Origin: Gymnogyps californianus | Lineage: Eukaryota; Chordata; Aves; Accipitriformes; Cathartidae | Reading direction: 5' to 3' | NCBI RefSeq assembly: GCF_018139145.2 | Contig: NC_059478.1 | Span: forward strand, 17,467,001-17,531,000 | Length of the DNA: 64,000 bases | In this document: positions 25,401-40,400 of the stretch, one piece after another | Layout of the letters: every line of letters starts with the position of its first letter | Numbering within the stretch: position 1 is the first letter of the stretch | Translations under genes and position numbers: made by a program | The notes under the pieces: model-generated | The model's input: the letters and a program-made list of their open reading frames with translations, nothing else | Told to the model about the DNA's origin: nothing | The model's database searches: none

Positions 25401-28400
25401 TTTTAGGTATGCCTTAGTTCTAGCTTTGTAGGCTGTCAGAGAGCAGAGTTCATACCCCTTTGTAGCAGCAGGTAGCAACTAGAATATCTGACTAAAACTT
25501 CTGAATAGAATGTCTGTCCTCACTGGGTTTGGGAGAGGAAGAGTAAGTTATTAGCAAAATAACAGCATGAACTATGATTACTTATTATTGATAATGAGGT
25601 TTTAATTGTTGAGAGTCTTAAAACTTTATTTCCCAGGCTTATTCTTTGGTGGATCGTGAGGTTGGATACTGTCAAGGAAGTGCTTTTATAGTTGGATTAC
25701 TACTTATGCAGGTAAAATGATATTAAAAATATGTGAACCTTTAAAATCCCTGCTAGAATGCGTAATATATCATGGTGGTTTACTGGGAATTTTTTTGTAA
25801 TAGTTTTCCTTTGTCATTTTGTTACAATGGAATTGTCAAGGGCAGCTGTTCACTCTGCAAATCAAATGAGATTTATTCTCTGTGGTTCTATTTGCCAAGA
25901 AGATACTATCTTTGAGTGGGAGAATACATTTATTTCTCAGAGCTAAGGTAGGATTGCAGACTTGCACGCTATTTTGGTGAATGTTGTTTCAACTATTAAC
26001 AAACTTCTCATTTCAATTCTATTACACTGAATCTCCTCAGAGTTCAAATGGAACTTCAGAGTTGATCTGATAATCTTAAAGCTGCCTTTGTATTACTGCC
26101 TTTTTTTAATGAGAAAGTAGGGTATGTTATAAGAAACTTGCAGGCCTCCATTTCAGTTTAGAAATCACTTGATAGAATTCAATATATACAAAAGTTCATT
26201 ACAGTAATTGGTTATAAATCTCTTAAAAAAACAAACAAAAAAACCCCCCCAAAACCCCAACAACAACCAAAAAAAACCCCTCAAACAACAAAAAACCCCA
26301 CCACACACACACACCCCCCCAAACCCCTAAACCCTCCCAGGCACTTACTCTGATAGATCCTTACATTTGTTCAGAGTTTTTACTGTGCTTTTTTAATTTT
26401 TAATATAGATGCCAGAAGAAGAGGCATTCTGTGTGTTTGTTAAATTAATGCAAGATTACAGACTACGAGAACTCTTTAAACCAAGCATGGCTGAACTGGG
26501 CCTTTGTATGTACCAGTTTGAATGCATGATACAGGTACGTAGAAAAACGATCAAACTTTCTCTTCAGTAACTGTTAATAAGGAACTTGGGAATTAGTTCA
26601 AGAGCAGGCATGTCTGACTAATAGGCTGTTCTCTTGACAGTAGCTAGTTTCAAACTTCAGAAGTAAAGGCATGTGGCTGTGTGGTCTACTTTTGTAACCT
26701 TTGGCAGACAGTGACTGGCTTTAAACACTGAAGCATGAGGATTTGTATTGCTACAGTTTAAGCATATGAATGTCTCTGGATTGAACATTCTGAAAGTCAA
26801 TGTCTTCACAGTCAATTTATAGCTATTTTAAAAGATGGAAACTAGGAGATACCCTCATATGTAGAATTAAAATTGTGTTCAGATTTGGGACACAGAACAC
26901 TTTCTTCCTGGTCAGGCTGATAGAGACAAAGAGGTTTGTGTTTTGTGATCCAGTTCCTAACATGATGATCCGGGGTGGGATGTTATGTAGCAAGTAAGAC
27001 ATAGGTCTCTGGCCATACCCTAGATCTTTCCAGCTCTTTTTTTTGTAGCCCACTCTAGATGTGACGTAGGGATTTACAAGCTTGTGACTTCCTGTTAGGA
27101 TCAGGAGGCGTTTTGCAGGGTAGAAGTGCTGTAGGGCATTCTGTACTGAGACTTCTGTTGCATGGATCTTGATAGTGATGAGTACTATCTTTCCTAGTCC
27201 AGTGTGACAAAGCTGCTGTCTGTACTAAATATAAATTATTTTCTTTGTTCAAAATTTGTCAAAAACACGGACACACTAAAACTACCAGCAGAAGCTTAAC
27301 ATATATATTTTTTTTTTCTTCCTCTTCTTTTCCAGGAGCATCTTCCAGAGCTTTATGTGCACTTTCAGTCTCAGAGTTTCCACACTTCTATGTATGCATC
27401 ATCATGGTTTTTAACTATATTCCTTACAACTTTTCCACTACCAATTGCAACAAGAATATTTGATATCTTTATGTCTGAGGTAACTACTTAATACTCATAT
27501 GTTCTATTTCAAGAGTAGCTGTTACAAGCAGTTATTTAGGTAGTGGTATAAATCCCATTATGATGGGCAAATCTCAAATAATCTTGCTTTTTAGTCCTTA
27601 TGCTTATCAGATTATTTTGTAGGGGAAGATGTCTGTGTATGTAGTTTGTCAAGGAAGAGCAACTGAATCTTTGAATGTAGATACTGTATGCAACTTTGTA
27701 CTCTAAGCCTATTGAAGAGTTACCAAATCTGTCAGTTCTGGATGCGATGCAATAGGGTGTCGCATACAACAGGGACCTCAGTTTCTCACTACTACAGTAA
27801 GTTTGGGGTGGAAAATAATGCTGCTTTCAGACCAAAGCTAAGGCTCCATGGGGATATGAGGGCCAAGAAGAGGGAGTGTTGGCATCTTTTATTGTCCAGA
27901 TGCTGAACAGTAACCGAAGAAATTTATGGAATTATTCAGTGTCACTATCACAAAGACACCTAAGTTGTGTTTAGGATTAGAGCTTTGTGTGGTTGTAACT
28001 GGTAACAAACCAAAGCTTATGGTCTATTTATGCTCTTTCTCTGCAATCATCTCTTAGAAAATAGTAAGTCAAAGGTGGATCCTTTCAGCTTACACTCAAG
28101 AATGTCCAAGATAGTGTATATGAGTGAGACTTTCCCTTGTATCTGTTTAAATAGTTTAACTGCATTGTACCACGTCTGAAACTAAAATGGCTTTTTTGAG
28201 AAGTACCTGGGGGTTTTTATACTAACATATGTAAAATGTTTAATAAAGCTGACAGAGAGAACACCTGTCAGTTGAGTTTTTACCTCAGCACTAGTCTCTC
28301 TGAGAGGGGGCGGTCTGGCATCAGGACAAATAGCCGGACTACTTGCCCTTGGGACAAAATAAGAAACCCAGAACCAATTTGTTGAGAGACTTTTCAGTAG

Positions 28401-31400
28401 CCCTTTTGCTTGTTTGAGAAACTGGGTGAGATTTCCAGCATTAGTAAAGAGTAGAATCATTCTGTACTGTTGACAATGCCATGAATAATTGTTGGATATT
28501 TCTTAACTTCTATTTTCAGGGTTTAGAGATAGTATTTCGAGTAGGTTTAGCAGTACTTCAGATGAACCAAGCAGAATTACTGCAACTTGACATGGAAGGA
28601 ATGTTACAGGTAAATTAAGGTTATAATAATTTTAAGAGATGTCTGATGTGTAATGTGCGTGTGTGTGTGTATTTCCTTGCAGCTATTAATTATATGTAAT
28701 CTTGTGCTCTGATTGCTTTTAGCACTTTCAAAAGGTCATTCCACATCAGTTTGACAGTGGTCCAGACAAATTAATCCAAGCATCTTACCAAGTCAAATAC
28801 AATGCAAAAAAGATGAAAAAGTAGGTATAACGTTTTCAGAAAATAGATTATAATGTTGCTAAGAGCTACTGTTTGTTTATCTTTAAAACTAGTTATTCAG
28901 TATTTAATTTTGAATTTTCCATCTTTAAATTTTTTGGTGTTTTATACTATAAACAGTTAAAACTGAAGTTCTGTCTGCAAGAAAGTTCTTCTAAAGCAGT
29001 ATTTGCTATTTTTCTTAAATATAATAAAGCTATATCTCATTTACAAAAATAACCTAAAAAGCTTTTGAAGAAAGCTGCAAGTTATGGGGAATTACAGCAC
29101 TTCTGTAAACAGGATCTGAATAGAAAAAGCAGGTTGGGGGCGGGGGGGTGTATTGTTTGTTTTTTTCAGGGTGAAGCAGGGAAAGGAGGTTAAACTTCAT
29201 GATCTGGCCTAAATTCTTAAGACTTTAGTTCTCAGGAGCTGGAAGAGTATTCACAGTGCTAAAGAGTGCATGTATGGTCAAGATTAGTGCTGTTTAAAAT
29301 ATAAATTGATAAAACTTTGTAATACCGTTGATAATTGTAAAATAACTTTCATTTGGAGTTTGAAATCCCAAGCATAATACTACTTTTTTTTTTTTAAGGT
29401 TAGTTGCATGTCTTTTCTTCTCTGCCTTTGGTAAATTATGTTTTGATAAGCCAAGCTGCACATATTGTGCTTTTCCAGGGTTAAGTTTAGCGATTCTCCA
29501 GTTGGTTGTAATGTATTGTACATTCACTGTTCTTGCACTGCAGCTTGCGCTAGGGTCTTTCAAGTTGAATTTGCCAATCCTTCTGTCAGAGCCTATGATC
29601 AATGCTGTAGAGAGAGCAGTCTTCTCTAAAACAGAAGTGGTAACAAAGCTTTCAGGAAAACACTTTCTCTGAAAGCCAATATAAGTGTATGTAGTTTAAA
29701 ATTGTGCCCTTCCGAGTCTAAACTTCCTTGGTTGCCTTCTGTAGAGGCATTGCCTATCTCACCTTGTTTTTTCTTGTTGCCACCTTTTTCAATTGGGACA
29801 ATTTTGTAGTTGCTGGAGAGGGGTCAAAATTGTTTTACATGCTTAAGATATTTGTCTCAAATCTCTTTGCATCTGGCTTCCAGGCTTTCTCTCTTCTTTT
29901 GGCTGAATCTATTGAATTGATTATTGTATAATTACATTGAGTGGTTGTTAGAGAGTAGCTCCAAACCATTGCCACTGTAAATGTATACAAGCAAGCACCT
30001 GCACTTCAGAGTGCTGGTTTAGAGTCTGTTCATATCTACAGAAGTCTTTGTGTTTAGATTTAATGTCCAGTCTAAATGTTTACAGGAGTGCATTTCAAGT
30101 GGCCACTTAAACAGAGAAAATATCAATAATCTGTATCTCTGTTCTACTGTTGTTTGTTAAGTATTACACCAACAAGTAAGTTATCCGCAGTTTTTCTAAT
30201 CATAATTTACTATTTCTAATTTTTAGGTTAGAAAAGGAATACACTACAATAAAGACAAAAGAAATGGAAGAACAAGTTGAAATTAAAGTAAGAGAGCCTC
30301 AACAAATTTATTTATGCATCAGTTTAATTCCTAAATGTGGGGTTACGTATTTGATCTGTATATGTAGCAGGACATGTAACTGAGGTCCCCAGAATCTTTT
30401 CTTTCAGCATTTGTATTTGGGATGTCTGTTCGTAAAGGACACTATAAGTGTAATTATTGAGACTCCTGGTGGATATTTAAAGAAAAATCTTTGGAGACCT
30501 GCTGTACCTAGTTTTCATTATTTTCTGCTGACTAAAGCTTGATTACAAATGGCATCATTTATCAGAGGTTCCAAATATGCTGGTTCAGATGTAGGTGTCC
30601 TACACAGGAGGTTTGTAAGACACATGTTAAGGCAGAGTTTACCAGCATGCACTTGAGTGGTTTATCATTGATTTTGAGATCTTGATTTTTCTTATGCATT
30701 GGACCCAAGACTGAGTGTCTTCTGTCTGCAGTCACTTTTTCTTTCGGAGCTTCTGCAATTGATACATAATGTGGAAAAAAAACCACGCTGCAAGTGCAGT
30801 TTGTTTCCCTTTTACTACATGACCTACTTCCTGTATGTACTTAATCACTGCATCTTTTTGCTTTTGTGACATAAATAGGCTTTTGCTGCTTTTTTCCCCT
30901 TTTTCACATTTTTTTCACAGCATGGTGTTTGATCTGGATTTGCTTCCTTGTGTCATGTTTTTAGCCGGTTCCATGAGAAGACGCAGTGGGAGAAATGATG
31001 GGCAAGTGTAGTATATAAAGCTTAGTAGACGGAGTGAGGTACAGCCTTCCTTCTTCCTGTCCACTGCTAGTCATTTTGCCTTTCAACATCAGTTTAAGGC
31101 ATCGGTTCATCAGAAAAATTCCATTGCATGCACCTGGGAGCTCAAAGGTGTTTCAGGCAGTTTGGTATTGTTGTAACAGGCAGCGAGGCAGTTAGCGGCA
31201 TTAGGACCTGCTGTAATGGCATCTGAAATCAGCTGTCTGCAGAATAGGACAGAATAAAATCATGTGAAAGACAACTGTAACTTTAGATTCTAGTATTTTA
31301 ACTTATTTCGAATCCTTCCTTGCTTCCCCCCACACCCCAACAAACACAACAACAAAAAAACAATGGAAAAAACTCCCAACCAACCAACCAAACCCAATAA

Positions 31401-34400
31401 CCCGAAGCTGTCTGTTTCTAGGCCCTGTTTTGGGACCTTATATAAACCATTTCTGACTTACTCTCTTCTGCTAAGAAGCTCCCCTATTTTAGGGAGATGG
31501 AAAAACAAGCACATTGAGTCTGCCTTTTAGCCTGGCAGAATAAAGTATTACTGAACTGATATCCGTGGCTCTATTCTTAGGGATACACATCTCTTCTCTC
31601 TGAATGCTGACTGCTAAAATTTACAGGAAATGCACAGGTAAAATATGCAATTGAGTACAATTCTTTCTCACTTCTGGGGCGTCTGAGGTAGATAATTCTC
31701 AGTATAACCTTACAGATTAAATAAATATAATAATATAATTTAACATAAATTATTGGGAGGGAAAGGAAGGAGACCTTGTAGCTATCTCATTAGCCTGTCC
31801 TAGTGCAGGGAGTGCACTTTCATGTCCCTTAACCATGAAGACTGTGTCCGGCTCTGTTTATGAAGAGGAGGCTGTCAAGTCTAATGTGTGGTTAAGCCCT
31901 GTGGTTCACCTGCAGACATACTGCCTTCATCTAATGCAACACAGATGCTTTCGTATAACACAAGACGACTTCTCATCTTTGCTGTATCAAGCTGTTTAAA
32001 CTCATTTGAGTTAGTACATCATATAAAAGGATGTTAAAAAGGTCACTTATTATTTTTATTTTTATATTTATATTGATTTTCATAGATGCGATGAGAGAAA
32101 AAACGTTGTTAGCTTGCTTGGCTTTTATCAGACTTCCAGTTCATAATTTGAGAAATATAATTCTGAACTGTTTACCTTCCAGAGGTTACGAACTGAAAAT
32201 AGACTCCTAAAACAGCGCATTGAAACATTAGAGAAAGTAAGTATGTTGGTGATTAGATTAATCTGTGTTAATTTATACTTAAATTGATGGCAATTTTATT
32301 ATATGAAATGGGAATCGCAGAATTATAGCTTACTGTTTTTCCTGCCAATCTATGGTCTTTACTAACAGTGCTTAGCCAAATAGCATGGCAATAACAAAGC
32401 AATTAGGGTCAGTGCTTGTAAATGTTTAAGGTTGTTATGTCTGGCTCTTAGTGAATATGAAATCAAACATTTTGACATACCCAACTATTGTTGTACTGTT
32501 TTCTTTCTGAATTAGAAGCATCTGTTCAAAGTCCAGAAGACTACATGAAATAGTGGACTGCTTGGGTGGAAAAGAGGTTATTGTGAGAGAATCCTCAGTT
32601 TTGAAAATCTGAAGTTGCTGGGTGTTTTTACGTAGGAGCAAAATGACAGACCTGCCAATGACCAGAGAGAGATGGAGATGAAAGCAGATTACTTCATCGC
32701 TAGCGAATACAGCAGTAGAGGGGTGGTGTTGCAGCATTCACATTCAGTACAGGAAGTCTGCTGCCATTCATTTGTTTTACATAGTTTTGAATTTTTGTAG
32801 CAATTTTGGGTACATAGGGGGGAGAATATCTTTTAAGATTTATTTCTCACAAATTTAGTCTGGAATAGAGTTTTGTAAGGCTTCTTTGTAACTGGATATA
32901 ACTTCAAAAGTATGCATGATAACTGTTGTTGACACATTGCCAACATGCAGGCATTGTTCTCCAATGGCCTCTCCTATATTCTGGTATCATGCTTCGTGTG
33001 ACAGATTGCATCTGAGCTGGTCTGCTCTAGAATGGGAATGGTCTTGTCCATCTTAACCACGAATAGCAACTATCTTTCAACAAATGAAATTGAATGCTCT
33101 TGTGAGTTGCAAACAGTTCTTCCTGTTTCACAGGGAAGAAAATGGTAAAGATTCAATTTAGAGTGACATAATTGAAAGATGTCACACTTCAGATGTTAAA
33201 TCCATTACAGTTTCTTGGAAAAACAGTCAATTTGTGTCAAATTCTAATTAATTGATTTCTGAATTTAGTTTGGAAAAATGCACATGAGGACATACTGTGA
33301 AAGTCGTGACCAAAAATACAATTTTATAAACATCTGTGTTTCTAGTATTGAAGTGCTGATAAAATTAACTGAACAGAGCAGACTCTTTTTAAGAAGTTGG
33401 AAGCTGTAGTGAATCACATCAATGCTCTTGGCAAATTTATAATAGTAAATATCCCTGTTTTATACTTAACTTGCAGAGGTTTGAAATAAATTTTTTTTTT
33501 TATTAGGAAGTCCATGATGAACTGCCAGATGTTAGTGCTTTTGCAAATTCTGTACTTAAAATTTCAGAATTCACTTTCAGAGTATCCCATTCTGACTGGA
33601 AGTAGAACATTTCCAAATAGGAAAATACTATCTATTAATAAGAATTTCTGAAGATCATTATCACAGCATCTGAAAAACAGATCATAAAGTGTGAACAAAC
33701 ACATTCAGTTCTTCTGTTGGAAACTTATTTTTATTTTAAAATATTTTTTCCTCATCCTAACCTATATGATTGAGTTGTGATTTCCTTAGTGTACCTTAAT
33801 GACAAACATCTTACCTTAACTTCGAAGTAATAGCTCCTATCAACCAGTCTGAACTTTAATTTTAATAAAAATTCCAAGGACAAAGATGGTCTGCGAATAG
33901 ATGTGTTCTCTGTTGTAGAATCTGCAAAAATTGAGTGATTTCAAGAGTGATAGAGTAGAAATTAATTAAATGTGCAACTGGGGGGCTGGGAATGTAGTGC
34001 TTGTCAGTGTGCATAAATGAACATTTCTTTCTTGCAAAACTTTGGCAAGGAAAGAGAATCTATGAACTGCTCAAGAGTTACCGCAAGAGTTCAGTAAAAC
34101 AAAATATTAGCTGTCATAGCTGAAATTTTCTACTTGTGTCTGTCAGTTTGCACCATTTAACTTTCCTGCTTCATCTTTTTGGAAGCTTTAGTTCTGCGTG
34201 AATGCCTCAGTGCTTAGTGGAGTTTCCTTTGTGCTCAAATTATGCCTGCCTTTCATGTTGTGGATGGACCATAGACTACGCGTTGCATCTATCTACTAGA
34301 TCGTATCAGATAATATATCAGTAACTTTTGTTAATTAGGGAAGCAAGCCATTCAGATAAAAATACCCAGTCTCCTGTAGGTGAATTTTAAGTGTTACGGA

Positions 34401-37400
34401 AATCTGGCTTTGACACCGTCTTGTATCAAAGATGGACTGTGTTAAATCTATTGCAGAAAGGGCTGCTTCCTGGGACTTCTGGCTGAGTTGCCTTAATTTA
34501 TATGAAGAGCTGTTAATTTTGCAAAAAGAGTTTGTACAGAAAATGGGTAGAATTTGGGCATTTTCTTTCTCTTAGCTCTTGTCTTTTTTGTCACTGTTAT
34601 TACCCCTTTGGTTTTTGGTTTTTCTTTTCCTTATTTCTATCTGAATTTTTCCTTTGTAGGAAAGTGCTTCCTTGGCAGATAGATTGATACAGGTATAGTC
34701 TTTTAGTCTTTTACTGTATGACTCTCTTCCTACTCTCAAAAAACCCCAAACTGCTTTAATGCATGCATATTTGCATGCTGTACTCTATCCCTGCTTTGCT
34801 GATTTGGAATAAATATAGACCTAATCTCTTGCTAGAAACTTGTTTAATTTTGTTTACTAAAAATATATGAACCCCATACCTGCACGTTATAATAATTTTC
34901 CTAACCTAATGTAATTTTTTGGCACCAATTCCTATGACAAATGGATTCTATGACACTGTATTAACACTGAAATTGAATATTGCGAACTTAAATCTGTGCA
35001 TGTACAACTGAGTAATATTGCATGAAAGGAATTTTATTGGATGCAAGTATGCAATTGTGCTTGCTAAACCGATGCTGAACTTTGTAATAAAGTACTAAAG
35101 CAGCCGTTTAGTACTACCTTGTCCTAAAACTTCTACCAATTGTATTCTATACTCTTTGCAAAACCAATCTGATGAAATAAGCAGCTAAGCATCACAAAGG
35201 CAGTCTGTCTTGGATTTGTCCTCAATTGCTTAAAAAAAATAAATTATGTCCTAAGGGACAAGTGACAAGGGCCCAGGAGGCTGAGGAAAACTACCTCATA
35301 AAACGGGAGCTGGCCACCATCAAACAGCAGAGTGATGAGGCCATTACTAAACTGGAGCAAGCTGAGAATACCATCAGGGAGCTCCAACAGCAGCAGCAAT
35401 GGGTAAGGAGCCTGGCAGCACATCATCTCATCTTTTTCACTCACTTGTGTTTATTTTTCCTCATCATGACATGGTCTCTGTGCTGTCCTTGTAAATGCTT
35501 GTTCATTGTGATTTGCATTCTTAAAATTACACAAATTGGACTAAGTGATATTTTGGTCTGTTCCTACTGATAAATGAGATTCATAACCCTGGATAGATGT
35601 AAGTTATTAGTTTAAAAAAAACAAAAACAAAAAACACAACAAAACACATCAAGCCAAAAACACAACAACAACAACAAAACCCGACCCAAAGCCCCACCAC
35701 CACCACCAAAGAAATACGAACAAAAAACCACACACAAAACCTTCGGTAGCTCCTAATGCTAAGAATCTAGCCATTGCAAATTGTGTCACTCTGAATACTC
35801 ACAAATTTGAGAGTTGACACACAATGCCTTTACCTAGCTTCTCATTTAAGTCAGTCTCTTCCATGTTAACATTTCTTCTGTGTACCTTCCCCCCCCCCCC
35901 CCCCCGCCCCTGCTTGCAAAAATAGAAGGGTCTTGTCCCTGAGTTTGGAACTACAGGACTTTATTAAAAGGTGGGGGTTTATGTGTAGATAGAGCAGGAA
36001 AATAACTTTTAGCAGCTGTCTGTAGTACTGTGTGTGTATGTACTATGTGTTTTAGGCAGTATAATGTGCAAGACTTCAGACCGTTACTGTGAGACTGAAG
36101 TTACTTGGTCTAAGCCACTTACAAAGTGCTCAGTATCTTCTCTCTCGAGAGGGAGGGAAGCAGTTTCAGCAGTCTTCACTTGCTGAATAAACTGCGCATT
36201 AGCAGTGTTGATGTGAATATGCTCGTATTGTTTTAAGTCAGTGGTATCCAAGTACTTGTCTGAAGCCCTGGGCATTTCAGGTGTATGAAATACAACTTTT
36301 TAGAACTACAGCATACTGCAGCTGCTTACCAGATCCCTTACAGGCAATACAGCAGTTTCTTTTATACATCTTCCACCAAAGCTCTGGAAATACTTGTATC
36401 TCACTTGGAAGGTGGAGATGAGATTTACTGTTAGACTGAAAAGAAATCATAACTTAAATGCAACATTATAGAAATAGTTTATTATGTCTGTTTAATGCAT
36501 TTCAATGTAAAAAAGGTACATCTTTTAGAATAGTTGCAAGGAGTTATTAATGAGCTGTTATTCTGTAATGTGTAATGCTGCTTTTTATTGAACTTTAGCA
36601 ATTTCTTTAGGGGAAAAAAACATGAGGAAATTATGATGAGGAAGATGGGGATGTTCTAGCAATGCTTTCCAAAATTTTAGATGTGATAATCTCTCAAGTG
36701 AAATAAAATGAGAAATGTTTATAGACTTGGGTGGTCAGCTGTTTACTGTCTGATTACAATAGTACACATGCTTTTGGAATGTGGTTTTGGAGGTGTCCTG
36801 GTTTCGGCTGGGACAGAGTTAACTTTCTTTCTAGTAGCTGGTACAGTGCTGCGTTTTGGATTTAGTGTGAGAATAATGTTGATAACACTCCAATGTTTTA
36901 GTTGTTGCTAAGTTGCGCTTATCTTAAGCCAAGGACTTTTCAGTCTCCCGTGCTCTGCCAGCAAGCAGGTGTGCAAGAAGCTGGGAGGGAGCAGAGCCGG
37001 GGCAGCTGACCCGAACTAGCCAAAGGGGTATTCCATACCATGGAATGTCATGCCCAGTATATAAACAGGGGGGAGTTGGCCGGGAGGGGCGGATCACGGC
37101 TCGGGAACTAACTGGGCATCGGTCAGCGGGTGGTGAGCAATTGCATTGTGCATCACTGGGTTTTTTCCTTTCCCTCCCCCTTCCTTTTTTTTGTTGTATT
37201 CCTTTTCATTACTATTATTATTATATTTCATTATTACTATTGTTAGTATTATATTTTACTTTAGTTATTAAACTGTTCTTATCTCAACCCACAAGTTTTA
37301 CTTTTTTTTCCTTTCCTTTCCTCCTCCTCACCCCACTGGGAGGGGGAGGGGGAAACGGCTGTGTGGTGTTTAGTTGCTGACTGGGGTTAAACCATGACAG

Positions 37401-40400
37401 GAGGCATCCATGTTACTTACCTGTACTCAATTAAAAGTTATTAAAAGAGACTAAAATGCTGTATTTATCTATTAATTAATTGGTGGGTAATATGACTTTT
37501 AAAGCTAATGCTTTTAATTGTGCTGGGGACCTTATTAAGTAGCAATGATGGGGAAGTCTGGCAGGTTGGCTACGCACGGGAACTGGTCCTGAGCAAAACT
37601 ATAGATAACTGTGGATTGCAAAATTGGCTGGATTGGAGCTGTGAGGGCAGAAGATTGGACAGGTACTGCAGGAGTAGAGAGTAAGTAAAATGTGAGAATG
37701 GGCAGTTAATTTGAGTCACACTTCCTACCCTGCATGCTTGCAGCCTTGTTTTCCTCCACTTAAACGTGAACATGACTGTAGGAAATAGTCTGACTATGCA
37801 TGGAACTGAGGCTGTAAGTCCATGTGGTTATAGAGGGATTTGTGCCTAGTAGCTGACTAATTCTGAAGTGTAAGGAATAGTACTGTGGTTTTGAGGACCG
37901 TCTGAATTAACTTAGACAACGTGGTGAAAGTGTTAAGATGGTTTCAATTAGTACTTCCCTAGATTCTGCTGCATTATTAAGATTTGTACTTCAACAGGCT
38001 TTTAACTTTGCTTCCAAGCATGGAAATAGGAGTAACAATTGTCAACAGCCGCGTGCGCTTGGGGCACCGCCTAGTGGAAATCCATGACTTGCTTCTGAAT
38101 TTTGGCATTTCACTTTGAGTACGCCAATAAATCTTTTTGCCACTTCCTAGTGCCGGTAGCTTTGCTCTTGGCAATACTCCTCTTCAGTATTGTCTTACGA
38201 ATATTTGCTTGAATGTTTTTTTTTTTTCTCCTATTATTTCAGTGTTCTTTATGATTAGCAAAAATGATTGCAGAGCGAACTTATAAATGCATAGTTTATC
38301 TGTACTTATTTAAAGGTACAGCATCTATCCTACATATTTTATAACCTACATCTTTTTCAATCTTGAGTTGTCTGTTTCAGCATGATAGAAACTGTAAAGT
38401 TCAGGTATGAATTTCTGAATAGGAATGTATGAAAAGAACTGCCTAAGGATACTTGCGGCTGCCTCTTCTGAACAACACTATGGGATTTAAAAAAAAAAGA
38501 AAACAAAACACAACCCACTTGTAAGTCATGAGGCAGGAGAAATAAGAGTAGTGGTTTTTGTTTTGTTGGTAGCAAAAATATCTAAACCATAGTATTTCTA
38601 AGAAGGCTAACATATCTTTTGTAAAAAGGTTATGCATTTGTATTTAAATAACATCTAGGGTTTATTCTACCTGTTCTATGAGATTTGATAGCACAAATTG
38701 GATGGCTTAAAGGTAAGTATTGAAAGTGCCTACAGGACGTGTGTGTATGTATCAAGAAATTCTCCATTGCAGCACTTCTTTGTAAGGCTGAATACAGAGA
38801 TGGGTAGAGGAGTATTCTTTTGACTGAAGTCCAACACCAGAAGCCCAAGTTACGTGCAACTTCCATTTTTCCTGTGCTGAAGTACTTATAGGGAGTTTTT
38901 TAGTTGAACCAGAATGACTTCATTACAAAGTATTGAGTCTTAGAGAGGTTCTTCTTACCATTGTTTCTTAGTGAAAGGAAGGGAAGTTCTGCTATAGTAC
39001 TTCTCCCAGATGACCTGAAAATAGTACTAATGATCATATAATAAATCACATACTAAGTGTCATCAAATGTATTCTACGTATTTCTGAATATATTTAAGGT
39101 CATTTGGAAGGGGAAAAGGAAGCAGAAAATAATAAGGTTTGAGATGGAGACTTCACAATTAATTTTACTTTGGATGCAAACTTTTACATCTTAGTAGAGA
39201 GCAACTCTGTCAGTCTAAGGTTTTTAAAAAAAGTGTATAACCTGTACAATTTTTCATATTGATAACTAGGAAAAAATATTGTAAAGTTAACAATATTCTG
39301 AAGTGCTTTTGGAGTTCAGTGCTTCAGCTACCTAAACATTTGCCTGAATGGTTTTCAAGAGAAAGGTACTAATCTGTCTTTGGCTTGTCTAATCTTCAAA
39401 TATAGAAACTTGCCAAAGGCTTCTAGATGTGGTGGGTAACCAAACGATTGAGAGGAAGGTGGTTTCTTCCTCATACTGCTAGTAAATCAAGAGCTGCATA
39501 GAGGAAGTTGTGCCTGGCTTCAACAGAATACAGAAGGTTTTCTTTTGAGGCATGCTAAGAGCGATGGTATTTGAGGAGTTAGGGGTGAGGGTAATCAGCC
39601 TGTTCTGACTTACTCCTGATAATCATGTGCTGAAGCTTTTTTATTCTGTTCTTTTTCTCCTGTTGTTTCTAAATGAAAAAGGTAGCTTCTGCTGGATGTA
39701 TAAAAATGAATAATCTAATGATTTCTGCCAGTTAATACACCTCCAGAACACCATTCTCAGTCTTTCCCAGTCATACTCTAATTTTCAATGATTACCCAGT
39801 TCATCAGTCTGAATGCTTGAAAATTGAATCTGAGAAATGAGAGGCAGTTCAAGCTAAAATTGCTTCACATCTTGTTTTTAAATAGGCTCTTCAAGAGTAT
39901 TATGTGAAGATAGAATTTTAATTGACTAAACATTCAGAAGGAAGCATATGCATTTTGCAAGGTAATTTATAGCCACGTATTTGGTTATTGTTACAGCAAC
40001 TCCATAACGCATAGTTTCTTTTCGGGAACTCACGCTAAAATGACTGATAACAATTAAGAGCATAATAATTGATATAGGGAATATATGCTTGTAAATGAGT
40101 GTTGCAACCTTATGGAAGGCTTCACTTTATTTTAGAATATACTTTTTTATACTACATTCTGATTTGCAACCAAAAGCAGAAAATAAAAATACTGCATTTA
40201 GTAAAGTACTACAGTTAGTGCTTAAATGTGTAAACAAAGTTAGCTGGGCAGCTGCTGAACAATCTGTTAGTTGCCCTTCTATGCAGTATGTATGTATGTA
40301 GTATGCCCTTCTAATGCCCCAGAGTACTGGAAAAGCATTCTGTAATTATGTGTAATAATCTGTCATTGGCCAAAATAATATTAGGAATGGTTGTGTCAGT

